Positions 41,002 to 51,158 are shown, counted from the first letter of the stretch. The stretch: 64,000 bases of DNA from Flammeovirgaceae bacterium UBA2338 (GCA_002344795.1 DDUM01000055.1:38026-102025); one strand, 5' to 3'. Translations and numbers: made by a program. The notes: generated by a model not told the origin, from the letters alone.

Positions 41002-42183
41002 ATGGAAATTGATATAAAAGTTAAATTTAACGATACCAAGACTGCATTTTCTTATAAAAGTGATGCTGAATTAAAGAAGGCAAATTTTATTTTCACATTG
41101 GTGAATAACCCTGTGATATCTAGTCTTGCTATACGAGCCGTAAGATTGGGGCTGTTTCTCCGCCTCCCAATAAAAGGATTGATTAAAAATACAGTTTTTG
41201 ACCACTTTTGCGGAGGAGAAAGTATTGAACAATGCAGACCGATCATAAAAAAAATTAGTGATCATAATGTTCGTGCCATCTTGGACTACTCTGTTGAAGG
41301 AGCAAAAACAGAAGAGGGATTTGACCAAACAACTGTTGAAATACTCCAAACTTTTGATGAGGCAAAGAGTAATGATAGCATCCCCTTTGGTGTATTTAAA
41401 ATGACAGGGCTTGCAGATACAGCCCTACTGGAAAAAATTAACTCAAAAAAGACATTGACCGCTGAGGAAGTGTCTGCATTCGAGCGCGTGAGAAACAGGG
41501 TAGATAAAATATGTAAGAAGGCCTATGAATATCAAATTCAGGTATTGATTGATGCAGAAGAGACGTGGATCCAGGATCCCATTGACCAACTGGCTTACGA
41601 AATGATGCAGAAGTACAATACTACGTCAGCTATTGTATTTAACACTTATCAAATGTACAGAGCGGATATGCTTACTAACATGCGCAATGCTCACCACGAA
41701 GCAACGATGCACAACTACTACCTTGGAGTAAAGATGGTGCGAGGAGCGTACATGGAGAAGGAGAGAGAACGTGCTGAGAAAATGAATTACCCAGATCCGA
41801 TCCAACCTTCTAAAGAAGCAACAGACGATAGTTTCAATAAAGCCCTGGCTTTTTGTATTGATAATAAACAAAGAATTTCGCTCATGTGCGGTTCGCATAA
41901 CGAATACAGTAATCAATTTCTTACTGTATTATTGGAAAAGCATAACATGAAAAAAGATGACGGCCGAGTGTGGTTTGCTCAGCTATTTGGGATGAGTGAC
42001 ACTATTTCGTTCAACCTGGCCAAGGAGGGTTATAATGTAGCAAAGTACCTTCCCTATGGCCCTGTAAAGGCTGTTGTTCCCTACTTGCTTCGCAGGGCGG
42101 AGGAAAACACTTCCGTAGCAGGCCAAAGCAGCCGTGAGTTGACACAAATCAGGACAGAATTGGCCAGAAGAAAATCGGCCTGA
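41002..42183 (+). CDS. Proline dehydrogenase
   Basis: FAD-dependent oxidation of proline to pyrroline-5-carboxylate, the first step of proline catabolism. The 393 residues form a (beta/alpha)8 barrel with the characteristic LIDAEETWIQDP, GVKMVRGAYMEKERERA and C-terminal YLPYGPVKAVVPYLLRRAEENTS, whose arginine pair binds the substrate carboxylate. It is a monofunctional enzyme without the P5C dehydrogenase part of PutA. Single gene with its own -7 element. Confidence 0.95.
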   Translation: MEIDIKVKFNDTKTAFSYKSDAELKKANFIFTLVNNPVISSLAIRAVRLGLFLRLPIKGLIKNTVFDHFCGGESIEQCRPIIKKISDHNVRAILDYSVEGAKTEEGFDQTTVEILQTFDEAKSNDSIPFGVFKMTGLADTALLEKINSKKTLTAEEVSAFERVRNRVDKICKKAYEYQIQVLIDAEETWIQDPIDQLAYEMMQKYNTTSAIVFNTYQMYRADMLTNMRNAHHEATMHNYYLGVKMVRGAYMEKERERAEKMNYPDPIQPSKEATDDSFNKALAFCIDNKQRISLMCGSHNEYSNQFLTVLLEKHNMKKDDGRVWFAQLFGMSDTISFNLAKEGYNVAKYLPYGPVKAVVPYLLRRAEENTSVAGQSSRELTQIRTELARRKSA

Positions 42184-42274
42184 TCAGGTTCACTTACTGC
42201 CTGTTTTGGGTTAGAATTAGGCACTCCGGGCAATGGCAAGGTGATGCTAAATTTGAGAGCCGTACATGATGGTG

Positions 42275-42307
42275 TTTAGGAGCCCTAAGCCTAAATCATT
42301 ATTTTTG
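42275..42307 (+). promoter_or_regulatory. Candidate lysS promoter
   Basis: TATTTTTG at 42300-42307 matches the -7 consensus. TTTA at 42275-42278 is one base from TTTG at a spacing of 21. The predicted start is about 30 bases before the ATG. Confidence 0.5.
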
Positions 42308-42341
42308 CCCACTTTTACGTACAATCAACAGCCGTAATTCG

Positions 42342-44075
42342 ATGCAATTAAGTGAACAGGAAATAATCAGAAGGCAAGCGCTGGAAGATCTGATCAAATT
42401 GGGTATCAACCCCTATCCAGCAGATTTGTTTCAGGTAAATGTTTCAGCAAAGGAAATACTGGAGAACTACCCAAAACAGAAGATCGAATATAAAAGTGTT
42501 TCTATTGCCGGTCGTATTATGTCAAGGCGAATAATGGGCAATGCTTCGTTTGCAGAATTGCAGGATGCAACAGGAAGAATTCAAATTTATGTAAGAAGGG
42601 ATGATATCTGTCCTGATGAAGACAAGACACTTTACAATACTGTTTTTAAGAAACTACTGGATATAGGAGATATTATAGGCGTTCAGGGTTATGTATTTAC
42701 TACAAAAACTGGAGAAACCTCTATTCACGTAAACAACTTTAAGATTTTATCGAAGTCACTTCGGCCATTACCAATTGTAAAGGAGACGATGGATGAAAGT
42801 GGCAAGGTAATACTTCATGATGCATTTACTGATCCGGAACAAAGGTATCGCATGCGTTATGTTGACCTGGTGGTAAACCCTCATGTCAAAGATGTATTTA
42901 TAATGCGCACTAAGTTGATCAATTCAATGCGCGAGTATCTCAATGACAAAGGGTATCTGGAGGTAGAGACCCCTATACTACAACCTCTGTATGGTGGAGC
43001 CGCAGCACGTCCCTTTAAAACCCACCACAATACCCTGGACATGACTTTGTACCTGCGTATAGCCAATGAGCTTTACCTAAAAAGATTGATAGTTGGAGGA
43101 ATTGAAGGCGTGTACGAGTTCAGTAAGGATTTTAGAAATGAGGGTATGTCTCGTTTTCATAACCCTGAGTTTACTCAGATAGAATTATATGTTGCTTATA
43201 AAGATTATAACTGGATGATGGATCTGGTGGAAGAGATGGTGGAAAAAGTAGCCATCGATTTGCACGGAACAACCAAAGTTCAGGTTGGTGATAATGTGAT
43301 TGATTTTCAACGTCCGTGGAAGCGTTTTACCATGTATGAGGCCATTGAGCATTTTACCGGGATTGATATCTCTGGGATGAGTGAGGATGAGCTTCGAAAA
43401 ACATGTAAGCAACTGAATGTGAAAGTGGATGACAGCATGGGAAAGGGCAAGTTGATAGATGAGATTTTTGGAGAAAAGTGCGAGCATAACCTGATTCAGC
43501 CCACTTATATTACTGACTACCCGATAGAAATGTCACCATTGGCCAAAAAGCACAGAACAAAGCCAGGGCTTGTTGAGCGCTTTGAAGCTATTTGCAATAG
43601 AAAAGAAATTTGTAATGCCTTCTCGGAATTGAATGACCCGCTGGATCAGCGCGCACGATTCGAAGAACAGTTAGAATTGGGCAAACGGGGAGACGATGAA
43701 GCCATGACACTGGATGAAGATTACTTGCGTGCGCTGGAATATGGTATGCCACCCACTGCGGGTCTGGGTATTGGTATTGATCGGCTCACAATGATTATGA
43801 CCAATTCATCATCCATACAAGATGTTATATTCTTTCCTCAGATGAAGCCGGAAAGAAAAGCTGCGAACATTGAGATGGAGTTGGGAGGGTTAGGTATCAG
43901 AGAAGAATTATTGCCTATTCTTCAAAAACTATCACTTACTACCAAATCAAAACTAAAAGAACAGAAAGCTTCCAAGTTGTTTAATGATGTATGTGGTACG
44001 AGAAAGAAAATGAAGTTGGAAGACGTAAAGAATCCAACATTAGAGGAGGTAGAAGGGTGGCTAAGTAAACTCTAG
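42342..44075 (+). CDS. lysS: Lysyl-tRNA synthetase, class II
   Basis: It has 577 residues, with an N-terminal OB-fold anticodon-binding domain (about 50-150, SIAGRIMSRRIMGNASFAEL) and a class II catalytic core: motif 1 in YLEVETPILQPLYGGAAARPF, motif 2 in DFRNEGMSRFHNPEFTQIE and motif 3 in GLGIGIDRLTMIM. It exceeds the usual 505 residues by an extra C-terminal helical segment (about 505-577, ILQKLSLTTKSKLKEQKA) common in Bacteroidota. Convergent with lptD, only 12 bases apart. Confidence 0.97.
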   Translation: MQLSEQEIIRRQALEDLIKLGINPYPADLFQVNVSAKEILENYPKQKIEYKSVSIAGRIMSRRIMGNASFAELQDATGRIQIYVRRDDICPDEDKTLYNTVFKKLLDIGDIIGVQGYVFTTKTGETSIHVNNFKILSKSLRPLPIVKETMDESGKVILHDAFTDPEQRYRMRYVDLVVNPHVKDVFIMRTKLINSMREYLNDKGYLEVETPILQPLYGGAAARPFKTHHNTLDMTLYLRIANELYLKRLIVGGIEGVYEFSKDFRNEGMSRFHNPEFTQIELYVAYKDYNWMMDLVEEMVEKVAIDLHGTTKVQVGDNVIDFQRPWKRFTMYEAIEHFTGIDISGMSEDELRKTCKQLNVKVDDSMGKGKLIDEIFGEKCEHNLIQPTYITDYPIEMSPLAKKHRTKPGLVERFEAICNRKEICNAFSELNDPLDQRARFEEQLELGKRGDDEAMTLDEDYLRALEYGMPPTAGLGIGIDRLTMIMTNSSSIQDVIFFPQMKPERKAANIEMELGGLGIREELLPILQKLSLTTKSKLKEQKASKLFNDVCGTRKKMKLEDVKNPTLEEVEGWLSKL

Positions 44076-44087
44076 GTTTTTTCAGGC

Positions 44088-46805
44088 TTATCGGATATCA
44101 AAGAAGCCTCGGGTTCTATCCAGTTTCAAGTCCCTGAGCATTCCGGATTTGACTCCGATTGAAAAATTATAAGATTGAAAGGCTCCAAATGGAGTCCACC
44201 CTAAGCTTACCTGCCAGCAGTGAAGGTCGCGATTAATATTAATTGAGGTTTGGGTAAACTCTTTACTCTTTAAATCATAACCGGAGTTAAAAACCACCTT
44301 CCATTTTTCTGTTAAGGATAGATCTCCGTTGAACCTGACCGCCTGCGTGACGTTGGATTCCTGCCTCCCTTGTTTACTGTATGCCAGGTTATAGTTCACT
44401 CTTAAGTTCCATGGAATGCTGAAGTCAATATACATATCAGGGTTTTGAAGCAGGAATTCTTTATCACTCTGCGAGATATCGGATTGAGATATTTTACTTC
44501 TGGTATTCGCATCTTTTTCATTACCCTTAGGAGATAGGTTAGTGCCGAACGATAGGTTGAAATTTGTAATCTGCCCAAGGCTAAAGCCATCTTGCCAGGC
44601 GAATCTGCTGATCTTAGTTTCGTAAATCTTACCCATGTCAGCTTCAGAATTTCCAATGCGATCTATTCTATATTGGTAGGGATCTAAAGTAGCACCCATG
44701 TTAATGTTGATTTTGTCGTTAAGGATATTGGTATTGGCACTTAATGAAAAAGGCGATAGTTTAAAGGAGTCTGCCGCAAAATTGTAATTGGTTGATATCG
44801 AAAGATTATTCAGTAGGGAGATTTTTCGTGCTACTGAATCGGTGGAATTCTTTACTTTCATCTCCAGGTTGTTGCCAAGGCTGAACCCCATGGCGCTTTG
44901 TTTATTTTGAGCGGATTGGCCATAGACAAATCGCGATCCCTCATGACGGGATTTTTGAATGACCGTTCCGTTGGTAGTCGTAAATGTTTGATAGTACCCA
45001 AACTTAGGGTCAGTGAAATCAGGTTGATAACTGTAGGAAATACTGGGGTTTACCACATGCCTAATCGCTTTTATTTTTCTGTCAGGATTTTTTGATATGT
45101 ACATTCCGTAAATCCTAGTATTGAGCGAAACGCCTGTTGAGTAATTGGAAATTCTGTTGAATTGTTTTAGAGTATCAACTACAACGGCTTTTTCTGTTTC
45201 ATCAAGCCCCCATGTCAATTTTTCAAAATACCATGTTTCATTGTAGTTGATGGATGGTGATAGCGTAAAATGCTTAAGTGCTTTTATTGAGGTAGAAATT
45301 GGAATTTCATGCCGTACACCTTTTTGGGAGTTTTTTAAAAACGTGGAGAGGTTATCAAAATTAAATGGAATAATGCTGTCGGTCACATCTCCAATTGGTC
45401 CAAGGCTATTGGTAATTCGATTGGTACCCTTTGCCGTGTACTTAACAACCAAATTTTCCAATGCCTCTTTATTCGATTTCTTAAAAGGATAAATATTGTT
45501 GACGTTAAAGCTTACATCCGGCAGAGGCAAGTCCACTCTTTTGGTCACAAGATCCTGATTATGTCTCATGTTAATACCCATTGAAAAGGGCGTGCCTCTA
45601 AATGTTTTAGAATAAGAAACATTTGAACTCAGCTTCCTTGAAGAGTTGTCAATGTTAGTGGCATTTGGGTTGGTATTAATTCCAAGTAAGTTGTTGTTAG
45701 TAAAGCTTGACGTAGCTGCATTGACAGAGGCCGAGAAGCGTCCCGTTCCTTTCGATTGAGGTGAATGACTCCAGGCAAGCCTGAAATCACGGATTTTTTG
45801 GTTGTCCTCAATGTTTTGAGTGAGCCTGTTATTGGTCATGCTGAAGTTAATACTACCATTATGGGCGTATCGCTTTCTGTACATGGAATTGATGTACAGT
45901 GCAGAAGATCCTTTGGTATACAAATCACCTGTGACTGCTAGTTTAACATAATCACTTATATCAAAATAGTATCCGCCATTTTTAAGGAAGAAACCTCTTC
46001 TTGCCTCTTCACCATACGAAGGCACCATTATTCCCGAGGCACTTTTCTTTTGTGCAGGAAACATTCCAAAAGCAAATCCAAGAGGAAGGGGAACGTCATT
46101 AAGCTCCATGTAAAACGGCCCTGTAACAATTTTGTCGTTGGGGATGGCTTTTGCTTTATGCGAAACTATTCTGAAGTGAGGGTGGGCAAGGTTGCAAGTG
46201 GTGTATGCATTACCAATGGTAAACAACTCATTTTTATCATTCTTATACACAACTTCTCCATGAACGATACCATCTCCTTGCTGGGTTACCACCTCAGATA
46301 TTTTGGCTTTTTTAGACTTGAAATTGTATACAATGTCTCTTGTTTCGTAAACCTCATTTCCATTCTTAAACACAGGATATCCCACCCGTTGCCCCAAGGA
46401 GTCCAATTGACCTTTGGCCGTAATGGTTGATCTTTCGTAATCTATGATGATCTCATCCGCTTCTAGTTCTATTTCACCGTACTTGATTTTGGCGTTGCCA
46501 TAGAGTTTGATAATCTTACTTTCAAGGCTGGAATTGATGGAATCTCTTGCAGAATAGAAAATAGTGGTCTCAATATCGCTTTTAGGAGGTGGAGCTTCAA
46601 TAGAATCAGACTTGAAATCAAGTGAATCTATTTTATTAATTAAGGTATCGTTTTTGTGTAATAGCCTTGCAGAATCTGATGGTATTGTATCTAATCGGGC
46701 AGGTAAGGCAAGTTCAGGCGCCTGGATTGGATTCTCTACCTGGGCATAACCTGAAATAGAAAGAAATGAAAGTATTAAAAAAATGAAAAAAAAATGTTTT
46801 CTCAC
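44088..46805 (-). CDS. lptD: LptD-like LPS-assembly outer membrane protein
   Basis: Outer-membrane component that inserts LPS into the outer leaflet. Starting at GTG 46805 gives 905 residues with a signal peptide (RKHFFFIFLILSFLSISGYA). The ATG at 46919 would place 38 residues before it and overlap the divergent gene. An OstA/LptA-like periplasmic jellyroll (about 100-260, GNAKIKYGEIELEADEIIID) precedes a large C-terminal barrel of repeated amphipathic strands. The divergent amidase and the MCE gene suggest an envelope-assembly cluster. Confidence 0.88.
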   Translation of the reverse strand: MRKHFFFIFLILSFLSISGYAQVENPIQAPELALPARLDTIPSDSARLLHKNDTLINKIDSLDFKSDSIEAPPPKSDIETTIFYSARDSINSSLESKIIKLYGNAKIKYGEIELEADEIIIDYERSTITAKGQLDSLGQRVGYPVFKNGNEVYETRDIVYNFKSKKAKISEVVTQQGDGIVHGEVVYKNDKNELFTIGNAYTTCNLAHPHFRIVSHKAKAIPNDKIVTGPFYMELNDVPLPLGFAFGMFPAQKKSASGIMVPSYGEEARRGFFLKNGGYYFDISDYVKLAVTGDLYTKGSSALYINSMYRKRYAHNGSINFSMTNNRLTQNIEDNQKIRDFRLAWSHSPQSKGTGRFSASVNAATSSFTNNNLLGINTNPNATNIDNSSRKLSSNVSYSKTFRGTPFSMGINMRHNQDLVTKRVDLPLPDVSFNVNNIYPFKKSNKEALENLVVKYTAKGTNRITNSLGPIGDVTDSIIPFNFDNLSTFLKNSQKGVRHEIPISTSIKALKHFTLSPSINYNETWYFEKLTWGLDETEKAVVVDTLKQFNRISNYSTGVSLNTRIYGMYISKNPDRKIKAIRHVVNPSISYSYQPDFTDPKFGYYQTFTTTNGTVIQKSRHEGSRFVYGQSAQNKQSAMGFSLGNNLEMKVKNSTDSVARKISLLNNLSISTNYNFAADSFKLSPFSLSANTNILNDKININMGATLDPYQYRIDRIGNSEADMGKIYETKISRFAWQDGFSLGQITNFNLSFGTNLSPKGNEKDANTRSKISQSDISQSDKEFLLQNPDMYIDFSIPWNLRVNYNLAYSKQGRQESNVTQAVRFNGDLSLTEKWKVVFNSGYDLKSKEFTQTSININRDLHCWQVSLGWTPFGAFQSYNFSIGVKSGMLRDLKLDRTRGFFDIR

Positions 46806-46829
46806 ACCTTCTGGTTTGATTTCCAGGTA

Positions 46830-46860
46830 TTTAGCTTTTAGTGAAAAATTCACAACTTTG
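46830..46860 (+). promoter_or_regulatory. Candidate promoter of the amidase gene
   Basis: CAACTTTG at 46853-46860 differs from TAnnTTTG at one base, and TTTA at 46830-46833 lies 19 bases upstream. This position favours the GTG start at 46900 over the ATG at 46783, which would lie upstream of the promoter. Weak. Confidence 0.35.
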
Positions 46861-46899
46861 CGTAAAGTTATTGCAAATACCTCAGACATTGATAAGCCA

Positions 46900-47703
46900 G
46901 TGAAGAATATCGGATTCAAAGCCTTCCTAATAGCAATAACCTTGCTAATCTCATCATCTTCTCCTCTTCGGACTGATTTTAAGGTGGATGTAGTTGTGAT
47001 TGATGCCGGGCATGGTGGCCATGATTCAGGAACCCTGGGAAGCAGTAGTAAGGAAAAAGATGTGGTACTGAAAATTGCCCTAAAAGTGGGGGTATATATA
47101 AAGGAGAATATTCCGGGAGTAAAAGTAATTTATACTCGTGAAACAGATAAGTTCATCGATTTGAGCGAGAGGGCCAACATCGCAAATAGAAATCATGCTG
47201 ACGTATTTATTTCCATTCACGCCAATTCGCTGCCCACAAAAACGCCTGATGCACGCAAGCAATCAATTTATGGTACGGAAACTTACGTAATGGGACTTCA
47301 CAAAACGGATGAAAACTTTGAGGTTTCGAAGCGTGAGAACTCAGTAATCTTACTGGAGGAAAATTATCAAGAAAAATATGAAGGATTTGATCCAGACTCC
47401 CCGGAGTCCTACATTCTGTTCAGCTTGACTCAATCGGCCAACCAGGAGGCGAGTTTACTGCTTGCCAGCAAAGTAGAGGATCAATTTGGCCAACGAGCCG
47501 GTAGGAAAAGCAGAGGTGTGAAACAGGCAGGATTTGTAGTGCTATACAAAACGTCAATGCCTTCCATCCTTATTGAAACTGGATTTCTTTCTAATACCAA
47601 GGAGGAACAAGAGTTGAATAGCGATAAAGTTCAAGACTATATAGCTTCAGGCATATATCGTGCCTTCAAAGAGTATAAAAACCAAATTGAATCCGTAAAC
47701 TAG
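46900..47703 (+). CDS. N-acetylmuramoyl-L-alanine amidase (Amidase_3)
   Basis: Zinc amidase that cleaves the glycan-peptide bond of peptidoglycan, usually during cell separation. The chosen GTG gives 267 residues with a signal-like helix (GFKAFLIAITLLISSSS). The in-frame ATG at 46783 would add 39 residues and overlap the lptD start. Zinc site motifs VVIDAGHGGHDSGTLG, SIHANSLP and the late catalytic glutamate in SILIETGFLSN are present. The MCE gene follows after 5 bases, implying one operon. Confidence 0.9.
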   Translation: MKNIGFKAFLIAITLLISSSSPLRTDFKVDVVVIDAGHGGHDSGTLGSSSKEKDVVLKIALKVGVYIKENIPGVKVIYTRETDKFIDLSERANIANRNHADVFISIHANSLPTKTPDARKQSIYGTETYVMGLHKTDENFEVSKRENSVILLEENYQEKYEGFDPDSPESYILFSLTQSANQEASLLLASKVEDQFGQRAGRKSRGVKQAGFVVLYKTSMPSILIETGFLSNTKEEQELNSDKVQDYIASGIYRAFKEYKNQIESVN

Positions 47704-47708
47704 CAGCT

Positions 47709-48659
47709 GTGAATAAAGAGGTAAAAGTAGGTTTGTTTGTGACCATTGCGCTGGTCTTGTTGTATTTCGGTTTCAATTATCTGAAGGGAATAGATTTTTT
47801 AAGTTCTCATAGTAAGTATTATGCCATCTATGACAATGTGGATCAGCTCTCTGTATCCAATCCTGTACTCGTAAACGGATATGCGGTAGGGAGAGTAAGC
47901 AATGTAAAAATTGTGCAGGGCAAGCAGAATAAAGTACTGGTAGAATTGGAGATAGACTCTGAAATCATTCTTGGTGACTCCGCTACTGCTATTCTGAACA
48001 GCGATTTTCTGGGGAGTAAATCTATTTTACTTAACATCGGAAATAAACTAAAACCTCTCACTCCTGGCGACACCATATTATCAGAGGCAGCAAGAGGTAT
48101 TTTTGATGTGTTTACAGAAACTGCAGAGCCTGTTGCCAACAATGTGCAAACGACTTTGCGAAAACTGAATGCTGTGCTGGATAACCTTGCCCTTAATTCA
48201 GCAAGACTGGACACCTTGTTCATGAAGTTAGCATATACTCCCGGGCTTGTTAATCGTACACTCATCACTACTGACGAAAAAATGAAAGAGTTGTCAACAA
48301 GCTTTAAAAACACTGCTGACAATCTTACCGTTACCCTTAAGGATCTCCGCCCTGTAATAGGCAACTTCAAAACTTTTTCCGACACGCTGAAACAAATGGA
48401 ATTGAACAAGACGGTTGCTAAAACGCAACAGACACTTGATAATTTGAACACTACCCTTTCGAAACTAAACAGTGGAGATAATACAGTAAGCAAACTAATG
48501 ACTGATGATTCAGTCTATGTAAATTTGAACCGTTTGTTGTTAAATCTTGACTCAATTGCCGTGCACTTTGATAGTAATCCTAAGCATTTCTTGGCACCAC
48601 TTGGAAAGAGTAAGAAGAGAATAGACAGAGACAGAAAAAAGGCAGCGGAGAAGAATTAA
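47709..48659 (+). CDS. MlaD/MCE domain lipid-transport protein
   Basis: Periplasmic lipid-binding subunit anchored in the inner membrane. It has 316 residues from a GTG start: an N-terminal transmembrane helix (VGLFVTIALVLLYFGFNYLKG), the MCE domain at about 38-115 (YYAIYDNVDQLSVSNPVLVNGYAVGRV) and a long helical C-terminal part. It lies 5 bases after the amidase gene and near lptD. Mla permease and ATPase genes are not in this window, so whether it moves phospholipids here is inferred from the family. Confidence 0.9.
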   Translation: MNKEVKVGLFVTIALVLLYFGFNYLKGIDFLSSHSKYYAIYDNVDQLSVSNPVLVNGYAVGRVSNVKIVQGKQNKVLVELEIDSEIILGDSATAILNSDFLGSKSILLNIGNKLKPLTPGDTILSEAARGIFDVFTETAEPVANNVQTTLRKLNAVLDNLALNSARLDTLFMKLAYTPGLVNRTLITTDEKMKELSTSFKNTADNLTVTLKDLRPVIGNFKTFSDTLKQMELNKTVAKTQQTLDNLNTTLSKLNSGDNTVSKLMTDDSVYVNLNRLLLNLDSIAVHFDSNPKHFLAPLGKSKKRIDRDRKKAAEKN

Positions 48660-48678
48660 TCATTGGATTTTAGAGATT

Positions 48679-50304
48679 ATGGATTTGGAGTTTAATAAGA
48701 ATGAAGATCTTTTCAAGCAGCTTTGTACGCAACTGAAGCACCGTGAGAAAATCACAAAGTTGGGTGGTGGTGAGAAGAAAATTGAAAGTCAACACAAAAA
48801 AGGAAAACTTACTGCTCGCGAGCGAATAGATTACCTCATTGATAAAGACTCTGAATTTTTAGAGGTAGGTCTTTTTGCAGGTGATGGAATGTACAAAGAG
48901 GAGGGTGGTTGTCCTTCAGGTGGCGTTGTTACAGGAATAGGCTATGTAATGGGACGGCAATGCATGATCGTTGCCAATGACGCCACGGTAAAAGCAGGAG
49001 CATGGTTTCCAATCACAGCTAAGAAAAATTTAAGGGCGCAGGAAATTGCTATGGAAAACAGACTGCCAGTTATCTACCTTGTAGATAGTGCCGGTGTTTT
49101 TCTTCCCATGCAAGACGAAATTTTTCCAGACAAGGAACATTTTGGACGGCAGTTTAGAAACAATGCAAAGATGTCTTCAATGGGTATTGTGCAAATTGCC
49201 GCTATTATGGGAAGCTGTGTTGCGGGAGGTGCTTACTTGCCCATCATGTCTGATGAGGCCATGATTGTTGATAAAACAGGTTCAATCTTTTTAGCAGGAT
49301 CTTATCTGGTGAAGGCGGCTGTGGGTGAAGATGTGGACAATGAAACTTTGGGAGGGGCTACTACGCATTGCGAGATTTCCGGAGTTACTGATAACAAATT
49401 TCCCAATGACCAGGCTTGTCTGGATTATATAAGAAAGCTTTTTGATAAAATTGGGCATAACGAAAAGGCAGGTTTTGATAGGGCTGAACCAGTTAGCCCC
49501 AAAGAAGATCCAAAAGAAATCTATGGACTTGTGCCCAACAGCAGGGTGAAACCATATGATATGCTGGATATTATCAAACGGATTGTTGACAATTCTGAGT
49601 TTGAAGAGTATAAGAAGCTCTATGGTATGACCATCTTATGTGGATATGCCAGAATTGATGGATGGGCAGTAGGTATTGTAGCCAACCAAAGAAAAATTGT
49701 AAAGACTAAAAAAGGGGAGATGCGCATGGGGGGTGTGATCTACTCAGATTCGGCAGATAAGGCAGCACGCTTTATAATGAACTGCAACCAAAGAAAGGTC
49801 CCTCTGCTTTTCATTCAGGATGTAAGTGGATTTATGGTGGGCAGCAAAGCGGAACATGGAGGTATTATAAAGGACGGAGCTAAAATGGTGAATGCCATGG
49901 CAAACTCTACAGTTCCCAAATTCACTTTGATTGTTGGTAATTCATATGGGGCGGGTAATTATGCCATGTGCGGAAAGGCCTATGACCCTCGACTTATCTA
50001 TGCTTGGCCTACGGCTCAAATCGCGGTAATGAGCGGAGCTTCTGCGGCTAAAACTTTGTTGCAGATCAAAGTAAATACTTTAAAAGGGCAGGGAAAAACC
50101 ATTACAAAGGAAGCAGAGGATGAGTTGTTAAAAGAAATAACAGATCAATACAATGACCAGTTAAGCCCCTACTATGCTGCTTCAAGATTATGGGTAGATG
50201 GAGTAATTGATCCTTTGGAAACTAGGAGGATGATTTCGATGGGCATTGAGGCGGCCAATCATGCGCCAATAGAAAAATTCAATGTTGGGGTGATCCAAAC
50301 ATAA
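48679..50304 (+). CDS. Acyl-CoA carboxylase carboxyltransferase subunit, MccB type
   Basis: The 541 residues have two crotonase-like carboxyltransferase domains: LVDSAGVFLPMQDEIFPD and MGSCVAGGAYLPIMSDE in the first half, DVSGFMVGSKAEHGGIIKDGAK and NSYGAGNYAMCGKAYDPR in the second. The last motif is typical of methylcrotonyl-CoA and geranyl-CoA carboxylase beta subunits, so leucine degradation is the best guess. The biotinylated alpha subunit is not adjacent. It overlaps the next gene by one base (TAATG). Confidence 0.93.
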   Translation: MDLEFNKNEDLFKQLCTQLKHREKITKLGGGEKKIESQHKKGKLTARERIDYLIDKDSEFLEVGLFAGDGMYKEEGGCPSGGVVTGIGYVMGRQCMIVANDATVKAGAWFPITAKKNLRAQEIAMENRLPVIYLVDSAGVFLPMQDEIFPDKEHFGRQFRNNAKMSSMGIVQIAAIMGSCVAGGAYLPIMSDEAMIVDKTGSIFLAGSYLVKAAVGEDVDNETLGGATTHCEISGVTDNKFPNDQACLDYIRKLFDKIGHNEKAGFDRAEPVSPKEDPKEIYGLVPNSRVKPYDMLDIIKRIVDNSEFEEYKKLYGMTILCGYARIDGWAVGIVANQRKIVKTKKGEMRMGGVIYSDSADKAARFIMNCNQRKVPLLFIQDVSGFMVGSKAEHGGIIKDGAKMVNAMANSTVPKFTLIVGNSYGAGNYAMCGKAYDPRLIYAWPTAQIAVMSGASAAKTLLQIKVNTLKGQGKTITKEAEDELLKEITDQYNDQLSPYYAASRLWVDGVIDPLETRRMISMGIEAANHAPIEKFNVGVIQT

Positions 50305-51158
50305 TGGAGGAGAAGGAACTTAAAGCATTAGTATCATTACTTGATGATGACGACAACCAGATAGTTTCACACGTTAAAGAGAAAATATTATCAATAGGTG
50401 TTTCTATTATTCCTCTTTTGGAATTGGAATGGGAGAGTTGTTTTAACCCTAAAGCACAGGAGAGAATTGAAGACCTTATTCACATTCTGCAATATGAGCT
50501 GGTAAAGGAGAGGTTAAAGGAATGGTACATTAGCAAAGATCACGATTTACTTACAGGGATGTGGATTGTATCCACTTATCAATACCCTGATACCGACTTA
50601 CTAAAATTGAAGCAGGACCTGGAGCAGATTTATTATGAAACATGGCTGGAGTTTAGAAATGATCTTTATCCGTTTGATCAAATAAAAGTGATCAACAGTG
50701 TTTTGTTTGGAAAACTGAAATTTGGAGCGAACAGTAAAAACTTCCATTCACCGGGAAACTCTTTGATAAATGTAGTGTTGGAAACACGTAAGGGTAACCC
50801 TATAACACTCAGTGTAATTTATATGCTGGTGGCTCAGAAGCTAAAACTTCCCGTGTACGGAGTTAATCTACCCAATCTATTTATTCTCACTTATAAGGAT
50901 GACAAGAACACTCAGTTTTATATCAACACCTTTAATCGTGGTTTGATTTTTTCAAAACAGGATATTGAGAATTACATCAATGAGCTTCACCTAACACCTC
51001 AGGCCTCATTCTTCGAGCCATGCGATAATTTGGAAATTGTAAGAAGAGCGTTGCGAAATCTGGTAATGTCTTTCGAGAAGATGGGAGAACATGCCAAAGC
51101 GGATGAAGTAAAAGTATTACTGGTAGAAATATCAGATGGTGGAGACCTGGGAGTGTAA
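50304..51158 (+). CDS. SirB1/transglutaminase-like protein
   Basis: It has 284 residues: a helical N-terminal region (about 1-90) and a SirB1-type transglutaminase-like domain with LYPFDQIKVINSVLFGKLKF, LINVVLETRKGNPITLSVIYMLVAQKL and LPVYGVNLPNLFIL. The nucleophilic cysteine of true transglutaminases is not evident (GNPITLS in its place), so it is probably a non-catalytic or differently acting homologue. Start overlaps the carboxyltransferase stop. Function unknown in this phylum. Confidence 0.82.
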   Translation: MEEKELKALVSLLDDDDNQIVSHVKEKILSIGVSIIPLLELEWESCFNPKAQERIEDLIHILQYELVKERLKEWYISKDHDLLTGMWIVSTYQYPDTDLLKLKQDLEQIYYETWLEFRNDLYPFDQIKVINSVLFGKLKFGANSKNFHSPGNSLINVVLETRKGNPITLSVIYMLVAQKLKLPVYGVNLPNLFILTYKDDKNTQFYINTFNRGLIFSKQDIENYINELHLTPQASFFEPCDNLEIVRRALRNLVMSFEKMGEHAKADEVKVLLVEISDGGDLGV

